From Rhynchopus euleeides (Eukaryota; Euglenozoa; Diplonemea; Diplonemida; Diplonemidae), in the NCBI GenBank assembly GCA_963210315.1, contig OY723269.1:930001-994000 (forward strand): a stretch of 64,000 nt of DNA, read 5' to 3'. Under the pieces are notes generated by a model, which saw nothing but the letters and a program-made list of their open reading frames with translations, was not told where the DNA came from and made no database searches. Position 1 is the stretch's first letter, and each line of letters begins with the position of its first letter. This document shows, in pieces, positions 24,930 through 33,888 of the stretch. The position numbers were made by a program, and so were the translations under genes.

Positions 24930-25299
24930 GCTCACAAGAGTGCCTGCGTGCTGTGTGACTCTGCCCACCCACACGCCAGCCACCCGTGCGACGGAAGCGT
25001 GCAAAAGACTGCCGCCGGTAGGAGGTGCAGGATACAGGGGCAGGCAACCGCCCCCTCCATGCACACCCTCCTGCCGTAGAGCTCTGAGAGAGACGGCTTC
25101 CCACCGTCTCATTTCGATTGAAATATTCCCATGGCACCCCAGCCCGCCCCCCTCCCCGCCCCGTACAACACACTGCCTGGTGGCGTCTGATTCTGTCATC
25201 ATCTTCGAGACTACTGCTGGATGGGTGTCCTCGAAATTCCATCAGAAGATTTAAATGTACAGTTCAACATCTCGCTCGCAATGTATACCTTTTTTTTTT
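24930..25299. other. intergenic, REEP gene to retrotransposon
   Basis: No gene seen. A T run at 25289-25299 directly adjoins the left repeat of the retrotransposon. Confidence 0.5.
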
Positions 25300-25439
25300 G
25301 CATACACGTTAAGTGTTCTAAGAAACCAGACATAACCAGAAGACCAACATCATGTTCGTGCTAGCACTTTTCCCTTTTGTCATCACACCCGTGCGCCAAA
25401 ACAGGTTAGGCCTTATATTTGGCTGCGTTCAACGAAAAA
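25300..25439 (+). repeat. split direct repeat A1
   Basis: 140 bases starting GCATACACGTTAAGTG and ending with the core GGCTGCGTTCAACG and A's; apparently identical to A2. It marks the 5' end of the element. Confidence 0.92.
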
Positions 25440-25509
25440 TATTTTCGTGGTTCAACACTCCCACCTACTCCCTTCTCTTTACTCCACCCCTCAACCCCCG
25501 ACATATCCG

Positions 25510-26847
25510 ATGCCTGGCGTGCAGAACTCGGAGCTGGTGCTGTCCGGAGTGGGGCGCGGCGCGGGCAACCCGGAGGCCTTGTCCGCCCCCCTCCCGGCGG
25601 GCGACTTCGGGATGGCGATGGGGCAGGCGCTGGCGGCAGTGACCACCGCCAACGCCCGCGAGGTGGCCACTCGCGAGGTCGCGGGGGCCGACATCCGGGC
25701 CACGCAGGTGGAGGCGCACGCGAGGGTGCACGCGGCGGGGGTGGAGGCGGGGGCGGCTACGAGGGCCGCCAACGCGGAGGCGGCGGCGGGGATGCACATC
25801 GCATCCGCGAATGCAGCGGCGCATGCGGCGAAGGTGGAATCCGCTGCGGCACAGCGGGTGACGGGGGCGGAGTCGGACGCGAAGGTGGCGTCGGTGGAGG
25901 CGGCGGCCTCAAACGCCGTCACGGAGGCGCAGGCGCGGGCCATGGTCGCCGAGGAGTCCGCCAGGCACGCGGAGGTGAGAGCCCGCCTCGAGGCGGAGCT
26001 GGCCCTCGAGAGGGAGAAGACGCGGAACGCCGCGTTGGTGATGGAGGAGCGGGCTAAGGCCCAGCGGGAGACGGCCCTCGCGGAGCACGCGAGGGTAAGG
26101 GCTGAGGCAGGTGCGAGCCGGGCTGCAGCCCCCCAGGACGAGGTGGCTTCCCTCCGGGAGGAGGTGCGGCGGATGCGGGAGGTGGCGGACCTCCAGGCGG
26201 AGCTGGCCCGCCTGCGGGGAAACGGGACGGGCTCCGGAGCCGGCGCCGGAGCACCGAGGGCCGGAAAGCCGGAGCAGCGGGACGGGGCCGGCAGCGTAGC
26301 CGGCAGCAGCGACAGCCGCAGGGGCGCCGGGGCTCTCAACCCCCTGGACGTGGACGAGTGGTGGCACGCGGACGAGGCCACGCTGGGGCTGGTGCACCTG
26401 CACCAGCTGCGCCGCTACGACGCCCTGCTGGGGGCCCGGGCGGGGGGTGCCCTGCGCCCGCAGGCCCACGAGGCGCAGGCCCGGATGAGGGATATCAACC
26501 TCATCATGACGAGCCTGCCGTCGCTGCAGGAGCCGGAGGACTACGACGACCTCCTGGTCCGGCTGATGCAGAACCAGTTCTGCAGGCTGGAAGCCCTCAA
26601 CGAGGGCGTGTTGGGGGGCGGATGGGAGGCGGCCTCCGCGATGGAGGAGGAATTCTTCGGGAAGCCGGAGATTCCTCCGTACCTCCGGGCGGCAAAGGAG
26701 AAGGCACGGGCCCGCCAGCCACGCTCCCCCCAGGTCCACCACCCACAGCATCAGCATCAACAACAACAGCAACGCAGCTCGCAGCCACAGCCGCAGCAGG
26801 GCCACCCCACCAGCCAGCGGAACAGGAGGGGGGGCCACAGGCAGTGA
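25510..26847 (+). CDS. retrotransposon Gag-like protein
   Basis: A protein of 445 residues. The N-terminal half is an Ala/Glu/Arg-rich coiled coil (about 60-230), followed by a Gly/Ser linker, a compact domain with DVDEWWHADE and LHQLRRYDALL (about 275-400), and a His/Gln/Arg-rich tail that could bind nucleic acid. There is no CCHC knuckle. The start MPGVQNSELV at 25510 is preferred over the in-frame ATG at 25447. The stop at 26845 lies 17 bases before the recombinase start. Assignment as Gag rests on position, coiled coil and basic tail, not on recognised homology. Confidence 0.75.
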   Translation: MPGVQNSELVLSGVGRGAGNPEALSAPLPAGDFGMAMGQALAAVTTANAREVATREVAGADIRATQVEAHARVHAAGVEAGAATRAANAEAAAGMHIASANAAAHAAKVESAAAQRVTGAESDAKVASVEAAASNAVTEAQARAMVAEESARHAEVRARLEAELALEREKTRNAALVMEERAKAQRETALAEHARVRAEAGASRAAAPQDEVASLREEVRRMREVADLQAELARLRGNGTGSGAGAGAPRAGKPEQRDGAGSVAGSSDSRRGAGALNPLDVDEWWHADEATLGLVHLHQLRRYDALLGARAGGALRPQAHEAQARMRDINLIMTSLPSLQEPEDYDDLLVRLMQNQFCRLEALNEGVLGGGWEAASAMEEEFFGKPEIPPYLRAAKEKARARQPRSPQVHHPQHQHQQQQQRSSQPQPQQGHPTSQRNRRGGHRQ

Positions 26848-26864
26848 GCTCGCCCCTCACGGCG

Positions 26865-27860
26865 ATGCTGGAGAGCATAGGGGTGCTCTCCACGGCGCGG
26901 GTGGGAAGGAGACGGGCACAGGAGGACCCGCTGACCGCCAGAGAGGCACAGCGGATCGCCAAGCGCGCGGTGAAGACGCTGGGGGAGGCGTTGGCACCGT
27001 CGACGTGGAGGGGGCTCGAGGGGCCCCACCGGCGACTCCTCCAGTTCCGGCACGAGTGGGAGCAGACCACGGGTGTGCTCTTGCCGTGGGACCTTTGCAT
27101 CATTTACTGGGTGCAGAGGCTCATGTCCGAAGCGGACTCCCCACTCCGGCCCTCCTCCGCCCTACAGTACGTATCGAGGGCGGTCGCCGCGATGAGCCGC
27201 ATGGGGGTTGTGGTGGACTCCCAGCTGCTCCAAGACTTCAAGCGAGGTCTGAAGCGCTTGGGGGCCCTCCGACCGCAGCACCAAGCGAAGCCAGCTACAT
27301 CCGCCCAGGTGGCCGCAGTGGTGGGCCGGGAGGACGTCGACCGCGACACGAAGCTCGCGATTGTGCTGGGGTGGTGCGGGGCGGCGCGGGTGTCGGACGT
27401 GGTGCGCCTGAAGTGCGGGGACATCGCTTTCCAGAGCGAGTTTGTCGCCGTGAACTGGGCGGAGACGAAGAGCGACCCGTTCCGCCTGGGCGTCACGACG
27501 GGCCTGTTCCTCTCGGAGTGCTGGACGGAGGTGCTGCGGGAGGCGATCTCGGGGCGGGCGGCGGGCGCGCTGGTGGTCGACACGACCTACCGGCGCATCG
27601 TGGCGGCGCTGAAGAAGGAGGACCCGGAGCTGAGTGGTCACTCCCTCCGTCGGGGGGCTCTGGCGGAGCTCCTGCAAGAGGGGCTGTGCCTGGAGTCGCT
27701 TCGGCAGCTGTCCCGCCACAGCTCCCTGGACGCCCTGGCCAGGTACCTCCCGGCGGGGAAGCTGAAGCTGGCGAGGCAGACGGCCTCCACATCAATGGTG
27801 CTCGACCGGGGGCTATCCCGGGGGTCGCTCTTTGCCCTGCCTTCCCTGGGAAGCTCCTGA
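26865..27860 (+). CDS. tyrosine recombinase of the retrotransposon
   Basis: A protein of 331 residues that would integrate the circular DNA copy by site-specific recombination. The catalytic set is complete: Arg175 in GAARVSD, Lys202 in the hairpin, His259 and Arg262 in GHSLRR, His285 in SRHSS and the nucleophile Tyr294 in ARYLPAG. An N-terminal SAM-like core-binding domain spans about 25-150. The family is that of DIRS, Ngaro and VIPER recombinases. The frame is open far upstream (26358), overlapping Gag, but the first suitable ATG after the Gag stop is at 26865. The reverse transcriptase frame is -1 relative to this one and overlaps it. Confidence 0.9.
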   Translation: MLESIGVLSTARVGRRRAQEDPLTAREAQRIAKRAVKTLGEALAPSTWRGLEGPHRRLLQFRHEWEQTTGVLLPWDLCIIYWVQRLMSEADSPLRPSSALQYVSRAVAAMSRMGVVVDSQLLQDFKRGLKRLGALRPQHQAKPATSAQVAAVVGREDVDRDTKLAIVLGWCGAARVSDVVRLKCGDIAFQSEFVAVNWAETKSDPFRLGVTTGLFLSECWTEVLREAISGRAAGALVVDTTYRRIVAALKKEDPELSGHSLRRGALAELLQEGLCLESLRQLSRHSSLDALARYLPAGKLKLARQTASTSMVLDRGLSRGSLFALPSLGSS

Positions 27861-29659
27861 GGACGGCGTGCGTGGCGTACGAGCCCCCAGGCACGCCTTC
27901 CCCGCCGGCGACCCCTCGGCCCAGGCCGCCTCCCACGCTACCGCCTCCACCTCCGCCTCCGCCTCCACCGCCGCCACGGCCGCCCCCTCCTCCTCCTCTT
28001 CCTCGGAGGGTCGGCGACGACTCCTACTCGCCGGACGTCAACGCGACGTACGCGAGGGAAGCGCGGGTGACGGTGGAGGGGCGGCATCTTGGCCCGCCCT
28101 CGGCGCGGGGTGGCCCCACGGGGGAGCTGGCCCCCATATCGACGTCACGTCTGAACCTCGACGCCTTAGAGGCTTTGGATTCCGAGGGGATCCTGTCAGG
28201 GGTTATCGACGTGATTCGGGACCGGGGCGCTTTCCTGCGGGCCATGCGACCGGGCGTGGATCTGGGCGACAGGCCTCTTTCGCGCGGGACCTCGAGGCAC
28301 ATGCTGCGGCACTGGGATAACCTCTCGGAGTGGGGGGTGCTGGGGTTGGCAGACGCGCCGAAGGTGGTCCTCCCGGCGTTCACCGTGGAGAAAAAGAGCG
28401 GGCTGCTGCGTTTGGTATGCGACGGGCGAAAGCTGAACCGGCTGATGCGGGACCCGCCACCGATGCTCCTCCCGTCGATCCACGAGGTGGTCCGGAGGTT
28501 CCTGGCGGCCGAATTCGTGGTGCAGGCTGACGGGAAGAGCTGGTTCTACCAGTTCCCCCTGGGGGACGGGGTCCGCGACTTCTTCGGGGTGAATCTGGCT
28601 GGGGAGCGGGGCCCGTTTCGGCGCACCTCGCTGCGGGTGATGTGCATGGGCTGGAGCTGGGCGCCGTGCATCGCGCAGAGGGCCTCACGCGTGCTTCTCC
28701 CCCTGGAGGATGGGCTGTCTTGGGTGGACAACTGGTTTGTGGTTGGAGATAGCCGGGAGGATGCAGCCGAGAGATACGCCCGATTCCTCGGCAAGGCCGA
28801 GTCGGTGGGCGCCGAGCTCAACGAGGGTGCGGAGTTCGGCACACCGCAGTCGCGGTTCATCGCCTTGGGGTTGGAATTTGATCTGGAGTCGTCGCCTAAG
28901 CGCTTCAGGTCGGACCCCGATTGGGTGTCGAAATTCCTTGCCTCGGCGGCCGTGGCGGCGGTTCGCGAGAACAGGGCTACTTCCCGGGAGTTCTACAAGG
29001 TTTTCGGCGGTATGATTTGGTTTCTGTTCTCGACCCAGAGGCGTCTCTGCTACTTCCGCGCCTCCCTCGCCTTCCTCAGGAGATCCGCGGCCAAGCTGGT
29101 TGCGGAACCGGAGCAGTGGGACCGCCCTCTCGACATCCCCCCCTCTGTTCTCGCTGATCTTTCTCTGATTTCGGCCGATCTGGGCCAGAATGTGTGGGTT
29201 GAGGCAGGGGCTTCGGGGCCCTCGGTCACGGCGTGGTCTGACGCTTCCGACACAGAATGGGCAGCCCTTCTGGAGTTAGACCCCGAGCCGATTGTCCAGG
29301 GCTGTTTTGATGAACCCCTCGCCCACCATATATATGTCAAAGAGCTCTTCGCAGCGCTCCAGGCGACACGCCTCGCAGCCGCTACGCGGCCGGGCTGTGC
29401 GTTGGGGTTGCAGGTGGACAACACGGCAGCGGTGGCAGCTATCAACAAGGGCCACAGCAAGAATTACCTCGCGAATGACTTGTTGTGTGCCTTGTTTGAC
29501 ACCGCGGACGGTGCGGGCATCTCCGTTTCCGCTCAGTGGGTGCCTACGCATGCACAGAGAGCAGACGAGTTTACCCGAGGCACTGTGGCATCGCCGTGCC
29601 CTGTCCCCCTGGCGCCCCTCCCTGCGAGATACGCGGCGGTTGCAGCCATATCGCGTTAA
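27842..29659 (+). CDS. reverse transcriptase-RNase H of the retrotransposon
   Basis: This frame is open from 27005, but everything before about 27842 overlaps the recombinase and is read as its shadow. No good ATG precedes the domain, so -1 frameshifting or reinitiation is likely. A Pro-rich linker (about 27930-28010) leads to the reverse transcriptase: FTVEKKSGLLRLVCDGRKLN, motif A QADGKSWFYQF, motif B SWAPCIAQ and the active site WVDN at 28721-28732, where YxDD would be usual. RNase H follows with acidic residues in AWSDAS, YVKELFA, VDNTAA and RADEFTRG. The stop is at 29657, just before repeat B1. The element looks intact, so the VDN motif is probably its normal state. Confidence 0.88.
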   Translation, partial: FPGKLLRTACVAYEPPGTPSPPATPRPRPPPTLPPPPPPPPPPPPRPPPPPPLPRRVGDDSYSPDVNATYAREARVTVEGRHLGPPSARGGPTGELAPISTSRLNLDALEALDSEGILSGVIDVIRDRGAFLRAMRPGVDLGDRPLSRGTSRHMLRHWDNLSEWGVLGLADAPKVVLPAFTVEKKSGLLRLVCDGRKLNRLMRDPPPMLLPSIHEVVRRFLAAEFVVQADGKSWFYQFPLGDGVRDFFGVNLAGERGPFRRTSLRVMCMGWSWAPCIAQRASRVLLPLEDGLSWVDNWFVVGDSREDAAERYARFLGKAESVGAELNEGAEFGTPQSRFIALGLEFDLESSPKRFRSDPDWVSKFLASAAVAAVRENRATSREFYKVFGGMIWFLFSTQRRLCYFRASLAFLRRSAAKLVAEPEQWDRPLDIPPSVLADLSLISADLGQNVWVEAGASGPSVTAWSDASDTEWAALLELDPEPIVQGCFDEPLAHHIYVKELFAALQATRLAAATRPGCALGLQVDNTAAVAAINKGHSKNYLANDLLCALFDTADGAGISVSAQWVPTHAQRADEFTRGTVASPCPVPLAPLPARYAAVAAISR

Positions 29660-29727
29660 ACATTTCAAGTGTGGTGTACCCTTTCAATTCCTTGTCTTTC
29701 TTTCCGCTACGCGGTCCCTGTGGGTTG

Positions 29728-30011
29728 GGCTGCGTTCAACGAAAAAAGACACTTCTTTCCGGAGTTTAGCTAGCACGATTCAGTTGGGCGATTCATTTGT
29801 CTGGTTTTTGCATACACGTTAAGTGTTCTAAGAAACCAGACATAACCAGAAGACCAACATCATGTTCGTGCTAGCACTTTTCCCTTTTGTCATCACACCC
29901 GTGCGCCAAAACAGGTTAGGCCTTATATTTGGCTGCGTTCAACGAAAAAAGACACTTCTTTCCGGAGTTTAGCTAGCACGATTCAGTTGGGCGATTCATT
30001 TGTCTGGTTTT
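29728..30011 (+). repeat. split direct repeats B1, A2 and B2
   Basis: B1 at 29728-29808, A2 at 29810-29949 and B2 at 29931-30011. A2 and B2 share the 19-base core, so A2-B2 rebuilds the junction expected of a circular intermediate. B1 and B2 each run from the core through TTCCGGAGTTTAGCTAGC to GTCTGGTTTT. This marks the 3' end of the element. Confidence 0.92.
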
Positions 30012-30749
30012 GTGATGCAGGCGTGCGATGCAGGTCCGCTAATCCAACATTGCCACCGCTGATTGGATAGCGTATCAGTTCTCGTGCGTCGTCTTTCGTA
30101 GAGGCTCTGTACGATGCGGGTCCGCGAATCCAACACAGCAAACGCTGATTGGAGAAAATCAGGGATTCGAGCTTGCTCCAGGGGGCCGAAGCAAGCTATA
30201 TTCAACCGAGCTTCGCTTGCGACCCAGCCTTCTGAAGAGGAGGGAGGGAGGGATGGAGGGAGGGAGGGAGGGAGATATCCAGGAGACAAAAAAAATCTAG
30301 TGACTCTGGTGCCCCTGATTTACCCCTTTTTCACTACGCACAAACTACGCAATCTGGGGGGGGTCTCGCTTTTTGGTCCCCCCCCAGTTTTTTTTGGTCC
30401 CCCTTTCTGTGTGGCTACTGAGACAGGACTGGAGGCACTGCGCTGACCGAGCAAAAAATTATTGCCAGAACTCACTATACACCGTACGAAAGAACGCACG
30501 ACATGTGGGGCGGGACTCCAGAAACACCTGGGCAAGGTTGCCCCATGCCCAGAAACACCTGAGAAGGAAGTGAGTTCCAGGAGCCGCGTAGAACACCCTC
30601 GAGATTGTGAATGATGATACGATCACAGCCTTCAGGGCGCTGCGAGGTGCCACCCTGAAGGTGGCCCTTGACATCAAGGAGAGCGTCGGCCGAGGGGTCG
30701 ACGAAAAGCTGAAGAAGGCGCTACTGGCACTGGATCCCGCGGGGTATAC

Positions 30750-31357
30750 CAAGGTGACCAACCCTACAGCTGTCGGCCTGTCGGTCGGCCAGTCGGTCGG
30801 TCGGCCGACAGCAAAAAAAAAATCCGAATTTTTTTTTACTAGTTACGAGCGACGAAGCGTAGCGAAGTCGCGAAGTAACGAAGGAAATCGTACGACTGAA
30901 GCTTTGGATTAGCACCTCATGCCACTTCACAGGGCCTCAACACAGCCTTGAGACAGCAAGTGTGCGCTCAACAAAAAGTAGTCCGGAACTGTTCTCCCAC
31001 AGTTGCTGGACAGGGTGTCTATAATAAAGCGAAAGGAGTACGATTTTTGCCGATTTGGTGACACTTTTTTTTTTTGCCACGGGGAAAATTTTTCGAGACA
31101 TGTAGATTTTTCAGAAAGTTGGGGGTGGTTTTTTTGGGTGGGCAGAATTCGACCCAAACCCACCTGCCGGTGAAAAATCGCGAGATGCAGCCGATGCACC
31201 GCCATTCCGTGGGTTTCTGGGCGGTTTGGGCCGAAAAAATGTCGGTTTGTGAGGTGCCCCGAGAGGCCGACCGACCGACCGACAGGCAAAAATCGGGCCG
31301 ACCGACTGACCCGACAGCTGTCGGCCTGTCGGCCGACTAGTAGCGTTGGTCACCTTG
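30750..31357. mobile_element. 608-bp CAAGGTGACC inverted-repeat insertion
   Basis: Ends CAAGGTGACCAAC and GTTGGTCACCTTG, flanked by a perfect 7-bp duplication GGTATAC (30743-30749 and 31358-31364). The subterminal regions are rich in GTCGGCCGAC and CGGTCGGTCGG. About 210 extra bases (roughly 30837-31050) are absent from the second copy. Confidence 0.9.
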
Positions 31358-31382
31358 GGTATACGGAGGTCACCGCCACACA

Positions 31383-31781
31383 CAAGGTGACCAACGCTAC
31401 TAGTCGGCCGACAGGCCGACTGCTGTCGGGTCAGTCGGTCGGCCCGATTTTGGCCTGTCGGTCGGTCGGTCGGCCTCTCGGGCCACCTCACAAACCGACA
31501 TTTTTTCGGCCCAAACCGCCCAGAAACCCACGGAATGGCGGTGCATCGGCTGCATCTCGCGATTTTTTACCGGCAGGTGGGTTTGGGTCGAATTCTGCCC
31601 ACCCGAAAAAACCACCCCCAACTTTCTGAAAAATCTACATGTCTCGAAAATTTTTCCCCGTGGCAAAAAAAAAAAAAGTGTCACCAAATCGGCAAAAAAA
31701 ATTTTCGGATTTTTTTTTGCTGTCGGCCGACCGACCGACTGGCCGACCGACAGGCCGACAGCTGTAGGGTTGGTCACCTTG
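31383..31781. mobile_element. 399-bp CAAGGTGACC inverted-repeat insertion, opposite orientation
   Basis: Same ends and interior as 30750-31357 but reversed and shorter, flanked by a perfect 7-bp duplication CCACACA (31376-31382 and 31782-31788). Only 25 bases of host transposon sequence separate the two copies, so this segment can fold into a long hairpin. Confidence 0.9.
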
Positions 31782-32324
31782 CCACACAGGCAACCTCCGC
31801 TGACAACGTCCAGGAGACGTTATCCGAGGGGATCACAACGGCACTAGAGATCTGTGTCACGGGATCCAGGCGCCCACTCTCCCTCGACGGTCTGGGGATT
31901 GTTGTTGGGTATGGTGTCGTTTCCTGCAGCTGCAAAAAAGCGTAGCAACTGTGCTTCCTTCTTCCTTAATGATGCGTTGACGCTTCCACCCGGAGGAGCT
32001 GAAGCAGGCACCGCTTAATGATGCGTTGATGCTTCCACCCGACGAGCTGAAGCAGGCACCGCGCCAAAGGGCACCCCCAAAGAGACCTGCAAAGACTGCG
32101 TCGAAACCCGCACCGAAGGCTGCCAGCGCTGCAGCACCTGAAGAACCTGCAGCACCTGCAGCACCTGAAGCGCCTGCACCCTCACTGACCCCGGAACAGC
32201 AAGAACTCCTTGAGTTTGGGGTCCCGGCATAGAGACAGAGAATGGCTGAGTAAATCAAAAAATGAGACCCCCCCCCCTTTTCACTACGCACAAACTACGC
32301 AATATGGGGTCGTCAGGGGCACCA

Positions 32325-33888
32325 GACAGTGACATTTATTTCTTTGGGCACACTGAGATTCTGGTCAGGTCGGGCTCCATCCCCACCCCCCACCCCCCCC
32401 ACCCCACCCCCTTCTTCCCACTCTCTCAGATCTCACATTGCCGGGAGGGGGATGGGGTCGCGGAGACTTGTCTTACCTTCACTTTCGACAAAAAAAGCCC
32501 CCCCCTCCCCACCCCCCCCCTCTCACTATCTCCCAGTGGTTCTTACAATTTTGATAGATGTCGTGCAAAGTAGAAACGATGCGGGGTGGGATGGTGGAGT
32601 GCTGTACCGGGCACCCGTCCCCCTCCCTCCCCATCCCGCATACTGACGGGCCAGCTTGAGCAGGCGTAGTAGCTAAGGAGGGAGGGGAGGGGTATATTTT
32701 GCGGCATTTTCTGTGACGGGATTGTCTGTGCCCATTCCTGCTGGGGAGGATGTATATTTGTTTCAAAGGCATGTTTCGCCCCATTCTCTTTGGTTTTGTG
32801 GACAGCTGCAGACTATCTGTGTCATCACGCTGGGATCGTGAAGTGGCAGCGAAAAACGAGACAGCAAACAAGCCAAATTTCCGCCATTGGAACCCAGACC
32901 CCCCCCCCCAAATGGCCTGCACTTTTGAAGCAAGCATCTTCCAGAAACTTCCCCATGCAGTTCCCACCCACAAGGCTGTAAGAGCAGTAAGTGCTGGTGT
33001 GTGTTGTCAGCTGACAGCTGACATGCAGCCTGGCTGTCTCTTCCTCCCACCCCCCTCCATTGCGAGAGTTATCTGACCTCAAAAGTGTGCCGGTGTGGGG
33101 GGGGGTAACAGTTTAAAGTGTAGCACCACCGAGGCACAGTGCGAAGCTGCAACAACAAGAAATTAAGATTCACGTGCGTCTGCCGGGCGGCGAGGCCGAT
33201 CCCCTCCCTATCTCTCCCGGCACACCACCACAACAACAGCCCACAGGGCATGGGGGGGGGGGGTGGGGTGGGTGGGTGGGTGGAGTAGTGGATTAAAACG
33301 GGAGTCAAAAAAAACAAAGCAAGACGACATGCCTTCTCACGAACCTCTTTAGAGTGCGAGCCTCCTCTGTCAGGCCCGCACATCATAGCCAGGGCAAAAA
33401 AAAAAGCCTGGGAAAACAAAAGCTCGCCCTACCTACGCCCCATGTTCACCGCATCTTACCCAACAGCCAGATTTTCGCACTAAAAGGCTCATGGCGGCGT
33501 TCAGTATGCACTGGCAGGCACGCACCACCACCACCACCACCACCACCACCAACCCCCATCGACCAACAGGGGCTGACACACATCTGTTGGGCGGGTTTGT
33601 CCCCCACCCCACCCCACCCACACCTCACCCCCTTCTTCCTACACAGCGCGAGGAGGGGTGCAGTGGGGCGGGTGTGCGTGCCTGTGGTGACCCGGTGCGC
33701 GGAGAGTGTGACTCACCGCACCGCCACACCCGCCACGCCCGCCACCCCCCACACACACCCCCCCCCCCCCTCCCTGCCTCACAGAGACGAGGGAGGGTCT
33801 CTGAGTGCACCGCAATCCCAACTCTACTTCACTACCGCCTGCCTCCAGCCGAGCGGGCTGTGCGCCTCCACAGGGCGGGGTTGGCAGC
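32325..33888. other. intergenic, ahead of the myosin gene
   Basis: No supported gene. Simple repeats (TGGG)n at ~33255-33285 and (ACC)n at 33523-33552. Extended C and pyrimidine tracts run to 33780, with CCTCCACAG ending at 33873 as a likely acceptor. Confidence 0.5.

Larger units (their letters stand above)
25300..30011 (+). mobile_element. tyrosine-recombinase retrotransposon, VIPER/Ngaro-like
   Basis: A 4.7-kb element in which a Gag-like frame, a tyrosine recombinase and a reverse transcriptase-RNase H follow one another on the + strand. The ends are split direct repeats: A1 (25300-25439) at the left, then B1 (29728-29808), A2 (29810-29949) and B2 (29931-30011) at the right. A1 and A2 look identical, as do B1 and B2, which implies recent mobility. 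A shared 19-base core, beginning GGCTGCGTTCAACG, ends A and begins B. Split repeats and a recombinase instead of an integrase define DIRS-order elements. Placing the recombinase upstream of the reverse transcriptase is the order described for trypanosomatid VIPER. Confidence 0.92.
30607..32230 (+). pseudogene. broken gene of transposon copy B
   Basis: Corresponds to the 277-residue protein of 53281-54114. Coding runs 30607-30749, resumes for 18 bases at 31365 and again from 31789. It lacks the N-terminal third, has a stop after CSCKKA and carries a local duplication around GATGCGTTGA (about 31969-32035) in place of the second half of the Cys-His motif. The Ala/Pro/Lys-rich tail survives to about 32230. 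Non-functional. Confidence 0.8.
30307..32324 (+). mobile_element. TGGTGCCCC transposon, copy B, carrying two nested insertions
   Basis: It starts TGGTGCCCCTGA at 30307 and ends TCAGGGGCACCA at 32324. Near both ends is the same-direction motif TTTTCACTACGCACAAAC. The flanks GACTC and GACAG partly match a 5-bp duplication. The internal gene is a deletion derivative like copy A, and is further split by inverted-repeat elements at 30750-31357 and 31383-31781. Removing those and one copy of each 7-bp duplication gives the sequence of copy A across the region. Confidence 0.85.

Noticed and set aside
27005..27841. N-terminal extension of the reverse transcriptase frame
   Set aside because: It overlaps the recombinase gene with Gly/Pro/Arg-rich shadow composition and no domain content.
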